A stretch of 25,553 nt of DNA, from positions 1-25,553 of the forward strand of contig CANHLB010000003.1 in NCBI GenBank assembly GCA_947461335.1. The letters are read 5' to 3'. Origin of the DNA: Burkholderiaceae bacterium. Lineage in GTDB: Bacteria; Pseudomonadota; Gammaproteobacteria; Burkholderiales; Burkholderiaceae. The translations under genes were made by a program, and so were the position numbers. This document shows, in pieces, positions 8,319 to 16,480 of this stretch. The notes below the pieces were generated by a model, which saw nothing but the letters and a program-made list of their open reading frames with translations, did not search any database and had not been told where the DNA came from. Position 1 is the stretch's first letter. Each line of letters begins with the position of its first letter.

Positions 8319-9575
8319 TTATTGATGGTGTCCGGCAAATGCCAAAATGGAATGGAGGAGTACATTAGCTCCAGCCTCTAGGTGCTCGGATTTTGCATCT
8401 TCAATTTCATTATGGCTAACACCATCTTTACAGGGAATGAAGATCATTCCGCTTGGAGCAAGGCGCTTCATGTAAATGGCATCATGGCCAGCACCAGATA
8501 CAACGTCCATATGAGAATATCCAAGGTCTTGAGCAGCTGCACGAATAGTTTCAATACATTTTGGATCAAAGTTACATGGTGGAAAGTACGACACTTCTTT
8601 TAAATCAATCGTAATAGACTTTTCTGCTGCAACTTGCGCAATATATTCTTTAAGTTTTGATGTCATCAAGTCTAAGGTTGCAGAATCTGGGTGACGAATG
8701 TCGATCGAAAACTGGACTTGGCCTGGGATGACATTGCGGCTGTTCGGGAACACTTGAACCATTCCCACTGTTCCCCTTCCATGGGGCCCATGCTGATTTG
8801 CAATCTCCACAACATATTGCATTATTCCCAAGGCATTTTGCAGTGCATCTTTTCGGATATCCATAGGTGTTGGTCCAGCATGCGCTTCAAAGCCATGAAC
8901 TGTGCAATCAAACCAGCGTAGTCCCATCACTGCGGGAACAACTCCAATCACAGTGTTCTTTTTTTCAAGCACAGGCCCTTGTTCAATATGCGCTTCAAAG
9001 TAAGCGCCACAAGGATGGTCACCTGGCTTCCCCTTACCTAAGAAGCCAATACGTAACAATTCTTCTTTGACGTTTTTGCCTTCGGTATCTTTTGCTGCGT
9101 AGGCATGGTCCAAGGTAACGGCACCAGAAAAAACACCTGAGCCCATCATGACGGGCGTAAATCGAGAGCCTTCCTCATTAGTCCAAAATACTACTTCAAT
9201 GGGGGCTTCGGTCTTAATTTGATAGTCATTCAGCGTTTCAATCACCTCTAAGCCTGCTAGCACACCGTAATTGCCATCGTATTTACCACCAGTTGGCTGA
9301 GTGTCAATATGGCTGCCAGTCATGATGGGTGCTAGCTTGGGATTACTGCCTGGGCGGCGCATAAAAGTATTGCCAATTTGATCAGTGGTGACTGTTAGGC
9401 CTAGAGCGAGTGCTTTATCAATGACCCATTGCCGACCTTGTTTATCCAGATCGGTGAGTGCAAGACGACACACGCCTCCCTTTGGAGTCGCGCCAATCTG
9501 AGCCAGGCTTAGTAGGGATTCACAGAGCCTATCTCCGCGAACACGAATATCCCGCATCACATTGATATTACCCAC
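8319..9575 (-). CDS. M20-family Zn-dependent hydrolase (N-carbamoyl-amino-acid hydrolase / allantoate amidohydrolase type)
   Basis: A 418-residue binuclear metallohydrolase that cleaves C-N bonds of carbamoylated or ureido compounds to an amino acid, ammonia and CO2 (family knowledge). Seen motifs: GSHIDT with His89, GGKYDG with Asp100, TNEEGSRF with the Glu134-Glu135 pair, EAHIEQGP with His196, a dimerisation-domain stretch FEAHAGPTPMD, and SGAGHDA near the C-terminus. These define the hydantoinase/carbamoylase subfamily (HyuC, AllC, beta-ureidopropionase). Because the neighbouring transaminase looks like a beta-alanine:pyruvate enzyme, an N-carbamoyl-beta-amino acid is a reasonable candidate substrate, but no dihydropyrimidinase is present. 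The start is uncertain: GTG at 9575, two bases after the upstream stop, or ATG at 9557. Confidence 0.9.
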   Translation of the reverse strand: MGNINVMRDIRVRGDRLCESLLSLAQIGATPKGGVCRLALTDLDKQGRQWVIDKALALGLTVTTDQIGNTFMRRPGSNPKLAPIMTGSHIDTQPTGGKYDGNYGVLAGLEVIETLNDYQIKTEAPIEVVFWTNEEGSRFTPVMMGSGVFSGAVTLDHAYAAKDTEGKNVKEELLRIGFLGKGKPGDHPCGAYFEAHIEQGPVLEKKNTVIGVVPAVMGLRWFDCTVHGFEAHAGPTPMDIRKDALQNALGIMQYVVEIANQHGPHGRGTVGMVQVFPNSRNVIPGQVQFSIDIRHPDSATLDLMTSKLKEYIAQVAAEKSITIDLKEVSYFPPCNFDPKCIETIRAAAQDLGYSHMDVVSGAGHDAIYMKRLAPSGMIFIPCKDGVSHNEIEDAKSEHLEAGANVLLHSILAFAGHHQ

Positions 9576-9577
9576 AA

Positions 9578-10939
9578 TTAAAAGGCTTTCTGAAGAACCT
9601 TGCCAAAAGTCTCCAAGAAGGATTCGACTTCAGATGGAGTGGCAACAAATGGAGGACCCATTGCAATAGTGTCACCAGTAATACGAACTAGGATACCGTT
9701 CTCAATGCAGCTCTCCAAAACTTGCATGCCGCGTAAGCCTGGCTTACCAGCAATCGGCTCTAGATCAATGCCAGCAGATACACCACAGTTGCGGATATCC
9801 ATCACGCCATTCATTCCCTTGTATGAATGAACACCTTCCTCGAGAACCTTTTCTAAAACCTTTGTTTTTTCCATGATTCCATCGTTCTCAAAAATATCAA
9901 GAGAGGCGTGTGCTGCGGCTGTAGCAATTGGATGTCCCGAATAGGTGAAGCCATGGAAGAATTCAATTGCCTGCTCTTGGCCGCCAACATTGATAATCGT
10001 GTCATAAATATCTTGCCGCACAATCACGCCACCCATTGGAATGACGCCATTTGTTATGGCCTTGGCAAAGGTAATCATGTCAGGTTTAACGCCGAAACGA
10101 TCGGCTCCAAAATTTGCTGCTAAGCGTCCAAAGCCAGTAATGACTTCATCAAAAATTAGCAGGATCCCATGCTTGTCGCAAATCTCTCGAATTTTTTGTA
10201 AGTAGCCAACAGGAGGTACGATGACGCCAGTTGAGCCTTGGACCGGCTCCAGAATAACTGCCGCAATATTGCTAGCGTCGTGCAATAAAACAATCCGCTC
10301 TAAGTCATCGGCTAAGTGAGCCCCCCAGGTAGGCATACCTTTTGAAAAAGCCATTTGAGACAGATTCAATGTGTGAGGAAGATGATCTACTCCTGGAATC
10401 ATCATTGAGCCAAATGCTTTGCGATTCGCTGGTATACCGCCGACCGAAATTCCGCCCACACATCCACCGTGGTAGGCCCGCTCTCTACCGATAAAACGTG
10501 TTCGACTCGCTTCGCCTTTTGCGCGGTGATAGGCGAGGGCAATTTTTAGTGATGTATCAACTGCCTCAGAACCTGAATTCACAAAAAATACTTTATTTAA
10601 ACCAGGAGGAGCGTATTTAACTATTCTTTCTGCTAGGCGAAATGTTTCTGACCCAGCCATCTGAAAGGCTGGAACATAATCCATTTTTTGGTATTGTTTT
10701 TGAATCGCTTCAATAATGCGGGGATCACCATGCCCTAAGGGGCAGGTCCATAGCCCTGAAGCTCCATCAAATAACTTTCGACCATGGTCATCGGTGTAAT
10801 AAACGCCTTTGGCGCCAACCATGATTTTGGGCTTATTTTTAAAATAACGGTTAGGTGTATAGGGAAGCCAATAAGCATCCATATTTGCCACATAAGTATC
10901 GGGGTCTACTTCTTTAAATGGGGAGCTCTCAATTTTCAT
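9578..10939 (-). CDS. Class III aminotransferase, omega-amino acid (beta-alanine):pyruvate type
   Basis: A 453-residue pyridoxal-phosphate enzyme. Key features are SGLWTC (61-66), the phosphate-binding NSGSEAVD (121-128), YHGG (156-159), the cofactor aspartate in IFDEVITGFGR (Asp264) and the Schiff-base lysine in FAKAITNG (Lys293). Segments such as VDHLPHTL, LHDASNIAAV and GYLQKIREICD closely resemble the beta-alanine:pyruvate transaminase of Pseudomonas as I remember it, rather than acetylornithine or GABA transaminases. The predicted reaction is an omega-amino acid plus pyruvate to a semialdehyde plus alanine. The start overlaps the stop of the upstream deacylase gene by four bases (ATGA). 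It is followed two bases later by the carbamoylase-like gene, so hydrolysis and transamination are probably consecutive steps. Confidence 0.9.
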   Translation of the reverse strand: MKIESSPFKEVDPDTYVANMDAYWLPYTPNRYFKNKPKIMVGAKGVYYTDDHGRKLFDGASGLWTCPLGHGDPRIIEAIQKQYQKMDYVPAFQMAGSETFRLAERIVKYAPPGLNKVFFVNSGSEAVDTSLKIALAYHRAKGEASRTRFIGRERAYHGGCVGGISVGGIPANRKAFGSMMIPGVDHLPHTLNLSQMAFSKGMPTWGAHLADDLERIVLLHDASNIAAVILEPVQGSTGVIVPPVGYLQKIREICDKHGILLIFDEVITGFGRLAANFGADRFGVKPDMITFAKAITNGVIPMGGVIVRQDIYDTIINVGGQEQAIEFFHGFTYSGHPIATAAAHASLDIFENDGIMEKTKVLEKVLEEGVHSYKGMNGVMDIRNCGVSAGIDLEPIAGKPGLRGMQVLESCIENGILVRITGDTIAMGPPFVATPSEVESFLETFGKVLQKAF

Positions 10940-12099
10940 TTCGCTTGTGCCTCTTTATCTAATTCGTTGTTCTGCCAATCTATGATAAGCCTTTCAAATA
11001 AGGCCGTAGATTGCGTAATTTTCTCGGTGTAGCAAAATTCATTTGTCTGATGGGCCATTTCTGGCTGACCTGGGCCTAATACTACTGTTGGAGGATCGCC
11101 AATTTGCCCCTTTAAGGCTGAAGCGTCGGTAAAGTAAGAAATGGATTTGGGAGTAGCTTGCACACCGTTGATTTCTTGGCAATGAGCATAGACGGTTTGT
11201 ATCCATGGATTGTCTGGCGGGGTATAAATCCCCTCAACATCCATAATCGTTTCAAGCTTAATGTTAGGGCCCAATGTTTTGCATAGGCAACCATAGATAT
11301 GGCTGTGACTTTGTCCTGGTACAGAGCGAATATCTAGAGTCATCTCAGCGGCATCTGGCACAGAATTAATATTTAGCCCTGCTTTAGCAGTACCTACGTT
11401 GAGAGTCCCTTGACCCATTAATGAATGGGGTGGGGTATCAAATTGAAATTGTTCAAGTAACAGCGCACCTTTTGCTATTTTGTAGAAGGCGTTATCACCC
11501 CTTTCAGGCATTGAGCCATGAGCAGTGATACCCTCTGCTTTAGCACGCAACCAATAGGCGCCTTTATGACCAATGATCGGTTCATTTGCAGTTGGCTCTG
11601 CAACGACAAAGCAACCTACATTACCAATAAAGTCGATCACCTTTTTCTGTGCGGCAATATAGAAAGCACCTTCACAGCCAGTCTCTTCACCAGCAGTAAT
11701 GATGAGACTAATACCGCCTTGATTCTTAGCAAGATGGGCAGTTTTCATTGCCGCCACGACAAAAGCGGCAATACCGCTTTTCATATCACTAGAGCCGCGC
11801 CCAAATAATTTGCCGTCATGTATCTCGCCGGAGAAAGGCTCGTAATCCCATTGACGATCTCCCAATGGAACTACATCGACATGCCCAGTAAAGCAAATAT
11901 TGGGTCTGTTGGTCGCCCCCTGTATTCTCGCAACAATACTTCGACGTCTAGGAGCAAAGTCTACGTTCATACATTCAAAGCCTGCTGACTCTAATAGCTC
12001 AGTTAAATAATTGCAAAGCTCATCTTCATTACCGGGAGGATTGATCGTATTAAATCGGATCAAGTTTTGCGTTAACTGGATTGGATCTGGGATATTCAT
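10936..12099 (-). CDS. M20 family deacylase, ArgE/DapE type
   Basis: A 387-residue zinc amidohydrolase of the acetylornithine deacetylase / succinyl-diaminopimelate desuccinylase group. Metal and catalytic motifs are GHVDVVP (His73, Asp75), GRGSSDMKSG (Asp105), and ITAGEETGCEGA with the Glu138-Glu139 pair; a late histidine lies in PEMAHQTNE. The substrate is an N-acylated amino acid or short amide, not determinable from sequence. Being within a degradative-looking operon with a carbamoylase and transaminase, it is less likely to be the biosynthetic ArgE. It starts 42 bases after the CidB-like gene and overlaps the transaminase gene by four bases. Confidence 0.87.
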   Translation of the reverse strand: MNIPDPIQLTQNLIRFNTINPPGNEDELCNYLTELLESAGFECMNVDFAPRRRSIVARIQGATNRPNICFTGHVDVVPLGDRQWDYEPFSGEIHDGKLFGRGSSDMKSGIAAFVVAAMKTAHLAKNQGGISLIITAGEETGCEGAFYIAAQKKVIDFIGNVGCFVVAEPTANEPIIGHKGAYWLRAKAEGITAHGSMPERGDNAFYKIAKGALLLEQFQFDTPPHSLMGQGTLNVGTAKAGLNINSVPDAAEMTLDIRSVPGQSHSHIYGCLCKTLGPNIKLETIMDVEGIYTPPDNPWIQTVYAHCQEINGVQATPKSISYFTDASALKGQIGDPPTVVLGPGQPEMAHQTNEFCYTEKITQSTALFERLIIDWQNNELDKEAQAK

Positions 12100-12141
12100 G
12101 AGGTTCTTCTGCTTTGTTTCTAATCGTTGCTGTATGGTAAG

Positions 12142-12870
12142 TTACTTATTAAATAGATGATAGATCACCGGTATGGCAATGGCGCTAATGACACCATTCA
12201 TACCCATAGCTAGGCTTGCATAGGTTCCCGCCTCGGGATGAATGCTAAATGCTCTTGATGTGCCAATACCATGAGCGGCAATGCCAATCGCAAAACCTCT
12301 TTGCCACCATGCTTTCATGCCAAGTACATTAAGAACAAAGGGTGCCAAGATTGCCCCCAGAATTCCGGTGCTCACTGCAAAGATGGCAGTAAGAGTTGGC
12401 GATACTCCAATCCGCTCTGCAATGCCCATTGCGATTGGTGCTGTTACAGATTTGGGGTACATCGCTCCAGTGATACTGGAGTCGGCGCCTAGCAGACTGG
12501 CAATACCAACGGCACTTGCTATAGAAACTAAGCCTGCGCTAGTCAATGAAAAAATCAGCGGAATCGACCGACCTTTTAAGCTAGAAAGACCACGATAGAT
12601 CGGAATGGCTAAAGAAACAGTTGCTGAACCCAGTAAGAAGTGAATAAACTGTGCACCCTCGAAGTAGGTGGAGTAAGGCATCTCAAGCCATTGAATAGTG
12701 CTAGCTACTAAGATGATGGCAATAGCTACTGGATTGGCCAAAGGATTTTGCTTGGCATATTTATAGATTGTTAGTCCAACTTGATAGGCTGCCAAAGTAA
12801 TAAAGAGTGCAAAGAGGGGGCTGCCGGATAAGTAGACCCAAATCTCCACAATAGAATGACGTTCACTCAT
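12142..12870 (-). CDS. LrgB/CidB family membrane protein
   Basis: A 242-residue integral membrane protein with about seven hydrophobic segments. The signature MYPKSVTAPIAM and the HGIGTSRAF stretch near the C-terminus define the LrgB family. Members were first described as modulators of murein hydrolase activity; Bacillus (YsbA/PftB), staphylococcal and plastid (PLGG1) homologues are now linked to transport of pyruvate, glycolate or similar small acids. The ATG at 12870 is preferred because AGAGAAG lies six bases upstream; an ATG two codons earlier (12876) is also possible. Either start overlaps the CidA-like gene, so the two are translationally coupled and probably form one complex. Confidence 0.88.
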   Translation of the reverse strand: MSERHSIVEIWVYLSGSPLFALFITLAAYQVGLTIYKYAKQNPLANPVAIAIILVASTIQWLEMPYSTYFEGAQFIHFLLGSATVSLAIPIYRGLSSLKGRSIPLIFSLTSAGLVSIASAVGIASLLGADSSITGAMYPKSVTAPIAMGIAERIGVSPTLTAIFAVSTGILGAILAPFVLNVLGMKAWWQRGFAIGIAAHGIGTSRAFSIHPEAGTYASLAMGMNGVISAIAIPVIYHLFNK

Positions 12871-13210
12871 GAGCATCTTCTCTGCTCAAAAAGCGCACAA
12901 TGAAAGCACTAGAGCCAATAGTCAAAATCACGCTACCGACGAGAGCGCTAATGATTGCCAGCGCGTTGGCCTGCAGTTGCGGCAAAAAGAGCACCACCCC
13001 AACTGCGGCAGGCACAAAGAGTAAGCCTAAGTATTGGCTAAAGCCATCAGCAACCAACGCCAACTCAGCATTGATTCCTTTGCGCAAGACTAGCCATAAA
13101 ACCAGCAGAACCAAGCCAATCACTGGACCGGGTAGGCTGGCTAATAGGAACTTAGAGACAAGTTCACCAATACTTTGGAAAAGCAGTATTTGAACAAGGC
13201 CTGAAATCAT
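12863..13210 (-). CDS. CidA/LrgA family holin-like membrane protein
   Basis: A 115-residue protein with four predicted membrane segments. Conserved family patterns are LPGPVIGLVLL (about residues 26-36) and LLFVPAAVGV (about 63-72). CidA/LrgA proteins act with an LrgB-type partner, encoded just downstream with an overlap of eight bases. The classical role is holin-like control of autolysis; a role as small-subunit carrier for pyruvate or related acids is the alternative. It is the first gene of the - strand operon that continues into the amidohydrolase and transaminase genes. No strong ribosome-binding site is visible before the ATG. Confidence 0.87.
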   Translation of the reverse strand: MISGLVQILLFQSIGELVSKFLLASLPGPVIGLVLLVLWLVLRKGINAELALVADGFSQYLGLLFVPAAVGVVLFLPQLQANALAIISALVGSVILTIGSSAFIVRFLSREDAHE

Positions 13211-13338
13211 GACTTGATCTTACAGGCCTAGGTCTATGTTGCACAGCAATAAATCTATTCTTGTTTAATATAGACACCAGAAATACAGGGGTTTTATAAA
13301 AAAACCTTATATACAAGAAAAATGATAGGAGAGCACTA
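13211..13338. promoter_or_regulatory. Divergent intergenic region with nested inverted repeats
   Basis: This 128-bp AT-rich region separates the - strand cidA-like operon from the + strand ior-sox operon and should hold both promoters. Seen by eye: GTCTAT (13232-13237) pairs with ATAGAC (13270-13275); TTCTTGT (13258-13264) pairs with ACAAGAA (13313-13319); and inside that GGTTTT (13290-13295) pairs with AAAACC (13301-13306) across a five-base loop. TTGCAC (13239-13244) and TTTAAT (13264-13269) could be a weak -35/-10 pair with a 19-bp spacer. The repeats may be operators or leader-RNA structure. No regulator gene adjoins it. Confidence 0.4.
13327..13331 (+). promoter_or_regulatory. Ribosome-binding site of the iorA-like gene
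   Basis: AGGAG lies seven bases before the ATG at 13339. It fixes that start and is among the strongest sites in the window. Confidence 0.7.
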
Positions 13339-13788
13339 ATGGCTGAGTTAAATGTCAATGGCAAAAAATACAAGGTGGACGTAGATCCAGATACCCCATT
13401 GCTGTGGGTAATACGGGAGCAAGTGGGCTTAACTGGCACCAAATATGGTTGTGGTATTGGAGTATGCGGTGCTTGTACTGTTCTATTTAACGGCCAAGCA
13501 ATTCGGAGTTGCTCTCTCCCAGTTTCAGCTGCTGAAGGCAAGAAAATTGAGACCATAGAAAGCCTTGAGAAGAATGGTCAACTTTCTAAAGTGCAAAAAG
13601 CTTGGGTTGATAATCAAGTGCCTCAGTGCGGTTACTGTCAGTCTGGAATGGTAATGGCAACCACTGCACTTCTTCGTAACAATCCAAAGCCAACTGACGC
13701 TCAAATTGATGCGGCGGTTACTAATATCTGTCGTTGCGGCACTTTCCAAGAAGTTCGTGCAGCGATTCATGCGGTAAGTAAGGCATAA
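13339..13788 (+). CDS. (2Fe-2S) subunit of molybdenum hydroxylase, IorA type
   Basis: A 149-residue electron-transfer subunit. The plant-type [2Fe-2S] site uses Cys38, Cys43, Cys46 and Cys58 (KYGCGIGVCGAC ... C). The second, C-terminal [2Fe-2S] site uses Cys97, Cys100, Cys131 and Cys133 (CGYC ... CRC). All eight ligands are present and the length is normal for the family. It passes electrons from the molybdopterin subunit encoded 10 bases downstream. No signal peptide is present, so it would reach the periplasm by hitch-hiking with the Tat-exported large subunit, as in related enzymes. Isoquinoline is only the family's namesake substrate. Confidence 0.92.
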   Translation: MAELNVNGKKYKVDVDPDTPLLWVIREQVGLTGTKYGCGIGVCGACTVLFNGQAIRSCSLPVSAAEGKKIETIESLEKNGQLSKVQKAWVDNQVPQCGYCQSGMVMATTALLRNNPKPTDAQIDAAVTNICRCGTFQEVRAAIHAVSKA

Positions 13789-13798
13789 GGGAATAGAG

Positions 13799-16015
13799 AT
13801 GACTACAAATACAAATACTTCCCGTCGCCACTTTATTGTTGGCTCGAGCGCAATCGCCACTGGTCTAGCTATTGGCTTTGATTTCTCAATCATGTCGCAA
13901 GCCAATGCAGCGATCGGTACCGGAACTACGGCAATGGCTCCATTGGCCACACCTGAAATCGGTGTATGGGTTGTTGTAAAACCAAATGATGAAGTCGTTG
14001 TCCGTATTGTTCGCTCAGAAATGGGCCAAGGTACGATTACTGGTTTAGCGCAAATGGTTGCTGAAGAGCTTGAGTGCGATTGGCAGAAAGTCACTTATGA
14101 CTATCCGTCCCCTGCAGAGAATCTGAAGCGCAATAAAGTCTGGGGTAGTTACTCTACTGGTGGTAGTCGCGGCATTCGTACTTCTGAGCAATATGTCCGT
14201 AAGGGGGGAGCGGCTGCGCGCATGATGTTAGTTCAAGCTGCAGCCAACCAATGGAATGTGCCTGCCTCTGAGTGTGTTGCAAAAAATAGTGTCATTACTC
14301 ACGCACCTTCAGGACGCAAAACCAGTTTTGGCAAAGTATCTGTAGCAGCCTCGCAATTAGAGGTGCCTAAAGATGTTCCATTGAAGGATCCAAAAGAGTG
14401 GAAATTAATTGGTAAATCGGTTAATCGAATTGATGGTGTTTCTGATAAGGTCACCGGTAAACAAATTTACGCAATTGATTTAAAGTTCCCAGGCATGCTA
14501 GTTGCAACCATCAATGAGTCTCCTGTATTTGGTGGCAAGGTAAAGAGTTATGACGCCACTAAAGCCCTAAGCATGAAGGGCGTCAAGAAAGTAGTTCAGG
14601 TAGGCGATACGGCAGTAGCTGTCGTTGCTGATACTTTTTGGCAGGCCAAAAAGGGAATGGAGCAAGTCAATATCAACTGGGATAATGGTGCAAACATTAA
14701 TGTTTCTAGTGCCTCTATCAAAAAGATGTTGGAAGATGGTCTCGATCATCCTGATTCATTTGTGCACAATACCTACGGCGATATTAAGACTGCTATTTCT
14801 GGAGCCTCTAAAACACTTCAATCTACTTTTTTCTATCCATTTTTAAATCACGCAACTCTAGAGCCACAAACTGCAACTGCCAGATGGACTCCAGAATCAT
14901 GTGATGCGTGGGTGCCAACGCAAGATGGAGAAGCCTCTCTTGCAGCTGTGATTGCCGCTTCAGGTTTGCCCTCTGAAAAATGTAATGTTTATAAAGTTAA
15001 TCTTGGTGGAGGATTTGGCCGTCGTGGCGCATTTCAGGATTACACAACCCAGGCAGTCAATATCGCTAAGCAGATGCCAGGCACTCATATCAAATTGATC
15101 TGGACACGTGAAGAGGATATGACGCAAGGTCGTTACCATCCAGTCATGATGTGTAGACTGACGGCAGCGATTAATGACAAGAAGAAAGTTACCGGTATTA
15201 ATATGCGTTTATCTGGTCAATCCATCTTGGCGGCCGTTCGTCCTGCAGTAGTTGCGGCAAATAAAGGTAAGGATCCTGTGACATACCAAGGCCTAGAGGA
15301 CAGTGGCGAACATGGTTTCACATACAACTTCGATCACATCACCGTTGATCACGCAATGCGCAATACCCACGTTCCGCCAGGATTTTGGCGTGGTGTGAAT
15401 GTGAACCAAAATGCTATTTTCATTGAGACCTTTATGGATGAGATGGCTGAAGCGATTGGGGTCGATGCAGTTGAGTTCCGTCGCCAGCATATGGGTAAGC
15501 ACCCACGGGCAATTGCAGTCCTCAACGCGGTAGCAGATGGTATTGGATGGACTAAGCCAGCCGCACCTGGCGTATTCCGCGGTGTGGCACAAATGCGCTC
15601 CTTCGGTAGCTATGTGGCAGCAGCATGCGAACTTTCAGTGACTAATGGCAATGAGGTGAAGATTCATCGTTTTGTTGCTGCAACCGATCCAGGCTATGTC
15701 GTTAACCCGGCCCAAGTAGCGCGTCAGGTTTCTGGTTCGTTTATGTATGGCTTATCAGCATTATTTGAAGAAGAGATCACCATCGAAAAGGGCGCTGTAG
15801 TGCAGAAGAACTTCGACACCTTTGGCTCGCTTCGTCTGTATCAAATGCCTCCAGTCGAAACCATCATCATTCAGGGCGGCGGCAAAGATTGGGGTGGTGT
15901 AGGTGAGCCAACGATTGCGGTTGCAGCGCCAGCAGTGCTTAATGCTATTTATCGTGCCACTGGAAAGCGTTTGCGTACAGTGCCTTTGAAAAACAGCGGT
16001 ATTAAGCTGGTCTAA
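13799..16015 (+). CDS. Molybdopterin-binding subunit of xanthine-oxidase-family hydroxylase, IorB type
   Basis: A 738-residue catalytic subunit. The N-terminus has a Tat signal (SRRHFIVG, residues 8-15, then a hydrophobic stretch and a likely cut after ANA near residue 36), so the enzyme is periplasmic. Molybdenum-cofactor features include EMGQGT (74-79), the GGGFGRR loop, PPGFWRGV and the catalytic-glutamate motif GVGEP (700-704, Glu703). The expected electron path is Mo centre to the two Fe-S clusters to a cytochrome c. The family oxidises N-heterocycles or aldehydes; the substrate here is unknown. Ribosome-binding site AAGGGA ends six bases before the ATG. The soxX gene starts only 22 bases after the stop, which places this enzyme in the same transcript as the Sox genes. 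Confidence 0.92.
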   Translation: MTTNTNTSRRHFIVGSSAIATGLAIGFDFSIMSQANAAIGTGTTAMAPLATPEIGVWVVVKPNDEVVVRIVRSEMGQGTITGLAQMVAEELECDWQKVTYDYPSPAENLKRNKVWGSYSTGGSRGIRTSEQYVRKGGAAARMMLVQAAANQWNVPASECVAKNSVITHAPSGRKTSFGKVSVAASQLEVPKDVPLKDPKEWKLIGKSVNRIDGVSDKVTGKQIYAIDLKFPGMLVATINESPVFGGKVKSYDATKALSMKGVKKVVQVGDTAVAVVADTFWQAKKGMEQVNINWDNGANINVSSASIKKMLEDGLDHPDSFVHNTYGDIKTAISGASKTLQSTFFYPFLNHATLEPQTATARWTPESCDAWVPTQDGEASLAAVIAASGLPSEKCNVYKVNLGGGFGRRGAFQDYTTQAVNIAKQMPGTHIKLIWTREEDMTQGRYHPVMMCRLTAAINDKKKVTGINMRLSGQSILAAVRPAVVAANKGKDPVTYQGLEDSGEHGFTYNFDHITVDHAMRNTHVPPGFWRGVNVNQNAIFIETFMDEMAEAIGVDAVEFRRQHMGKHPRAIAVLNAVADGIGWTKPAAPGVFRGVAQMRSFGSYVAAACELSVTNGNEVKIHRFVAATDPGYVVNPAQVARQVSGSFMYGLSALFEEEITIEKGAVVQKNFDTFGSLRLYQMPPVETIIIQGGGKDWGGVGEPTIAVAAPAVLNAIYRATGKRLRTVPLKNSGIKLV

Positions 16016-16037
16016 GCGTTACATTGAACTTGCACAG

Positions 16038-16472
16038 ATGAGAAAGAGGTATGTACTAGCAACTTATTTGCTAGTCTTCCTCAATCTTGGATCAGCAAGC
16101 GCCCAAAAGATAGTGGGGGATTCGATATACGAATCCCTTTCTTCTACCCCCGGCGATACCACTCGAGGCAGAGCGATCGTTGCAAGTCGTCAGACAGGAT
16201 TGTGTCTCTTATGCCATAGCGGCCCATTTCCAGAGGAGCGTTTTCAGGGCAATCTAGCACCAGACTTAGGAGTAAGTGTTGCTCGTCTTACTGCTCCTCA
16301 GCTAAGAGCCCGTATTGTAGATGCTAGCCACTTTAATCCAAATACCATCATGCCGGCTTATTACAAAACTGGACATCTCAATCGTGTAGCCCCAAAATTT
16401 GCAGGACAGACTATGTTAAATGGGCAAGAGATCGAAGATGTTGTTGCTTTCTTAGTGAGCTTAAATCAGTAA
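16038..16472 (+). CDS. soxX: SoxX, sulfur-oxidation c-type cytochrome
   Basis: A 144-residue secreted monohaem cytochrome c. The signal peptide spans about residues 1-22. The haem motif is CLLCH (56-60) and the axial methionine is Met105 in NTIMPAYY, a pattern typical of SoxX. The C-terminal AGQTMLNGQEIEDVVAFLVSL also fits. SoxX pairs with SoxA to form the enzyme that couples thiosulfate oxidatively to the SoxY cysteine. No clear Shine-Dalgarno sequence precedes the ATG. Being next to iorB, it could alternatively take electrons from the molybdenum hydroxylase, since IorAB operons often carry a cytochrome c; the following soxYZA genes make SoxX the better call. Confidence 0.88.
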   Translation: MRKRYVLATYLLVFLNLGSASAQKIVGDSIYESLSSTPGDTTRGRAIVASRQTGLCLLCHSGPFPEERFQGNLAPDLGVSVARLTAPQLRARIVDASHFNPNTIMPAYYKTGHLNRVAPKFAGQTMLNGQEIEDVVAFLVSLNQ

Positions 16473-16480
16473 AATCCACA

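Noticed and set aside
13164..14094. Open frames on the - strand across iorA and the iorB start
   Set aside because: They overlap genes with complete Fe-S and Tat motifs and show no domain of their own.
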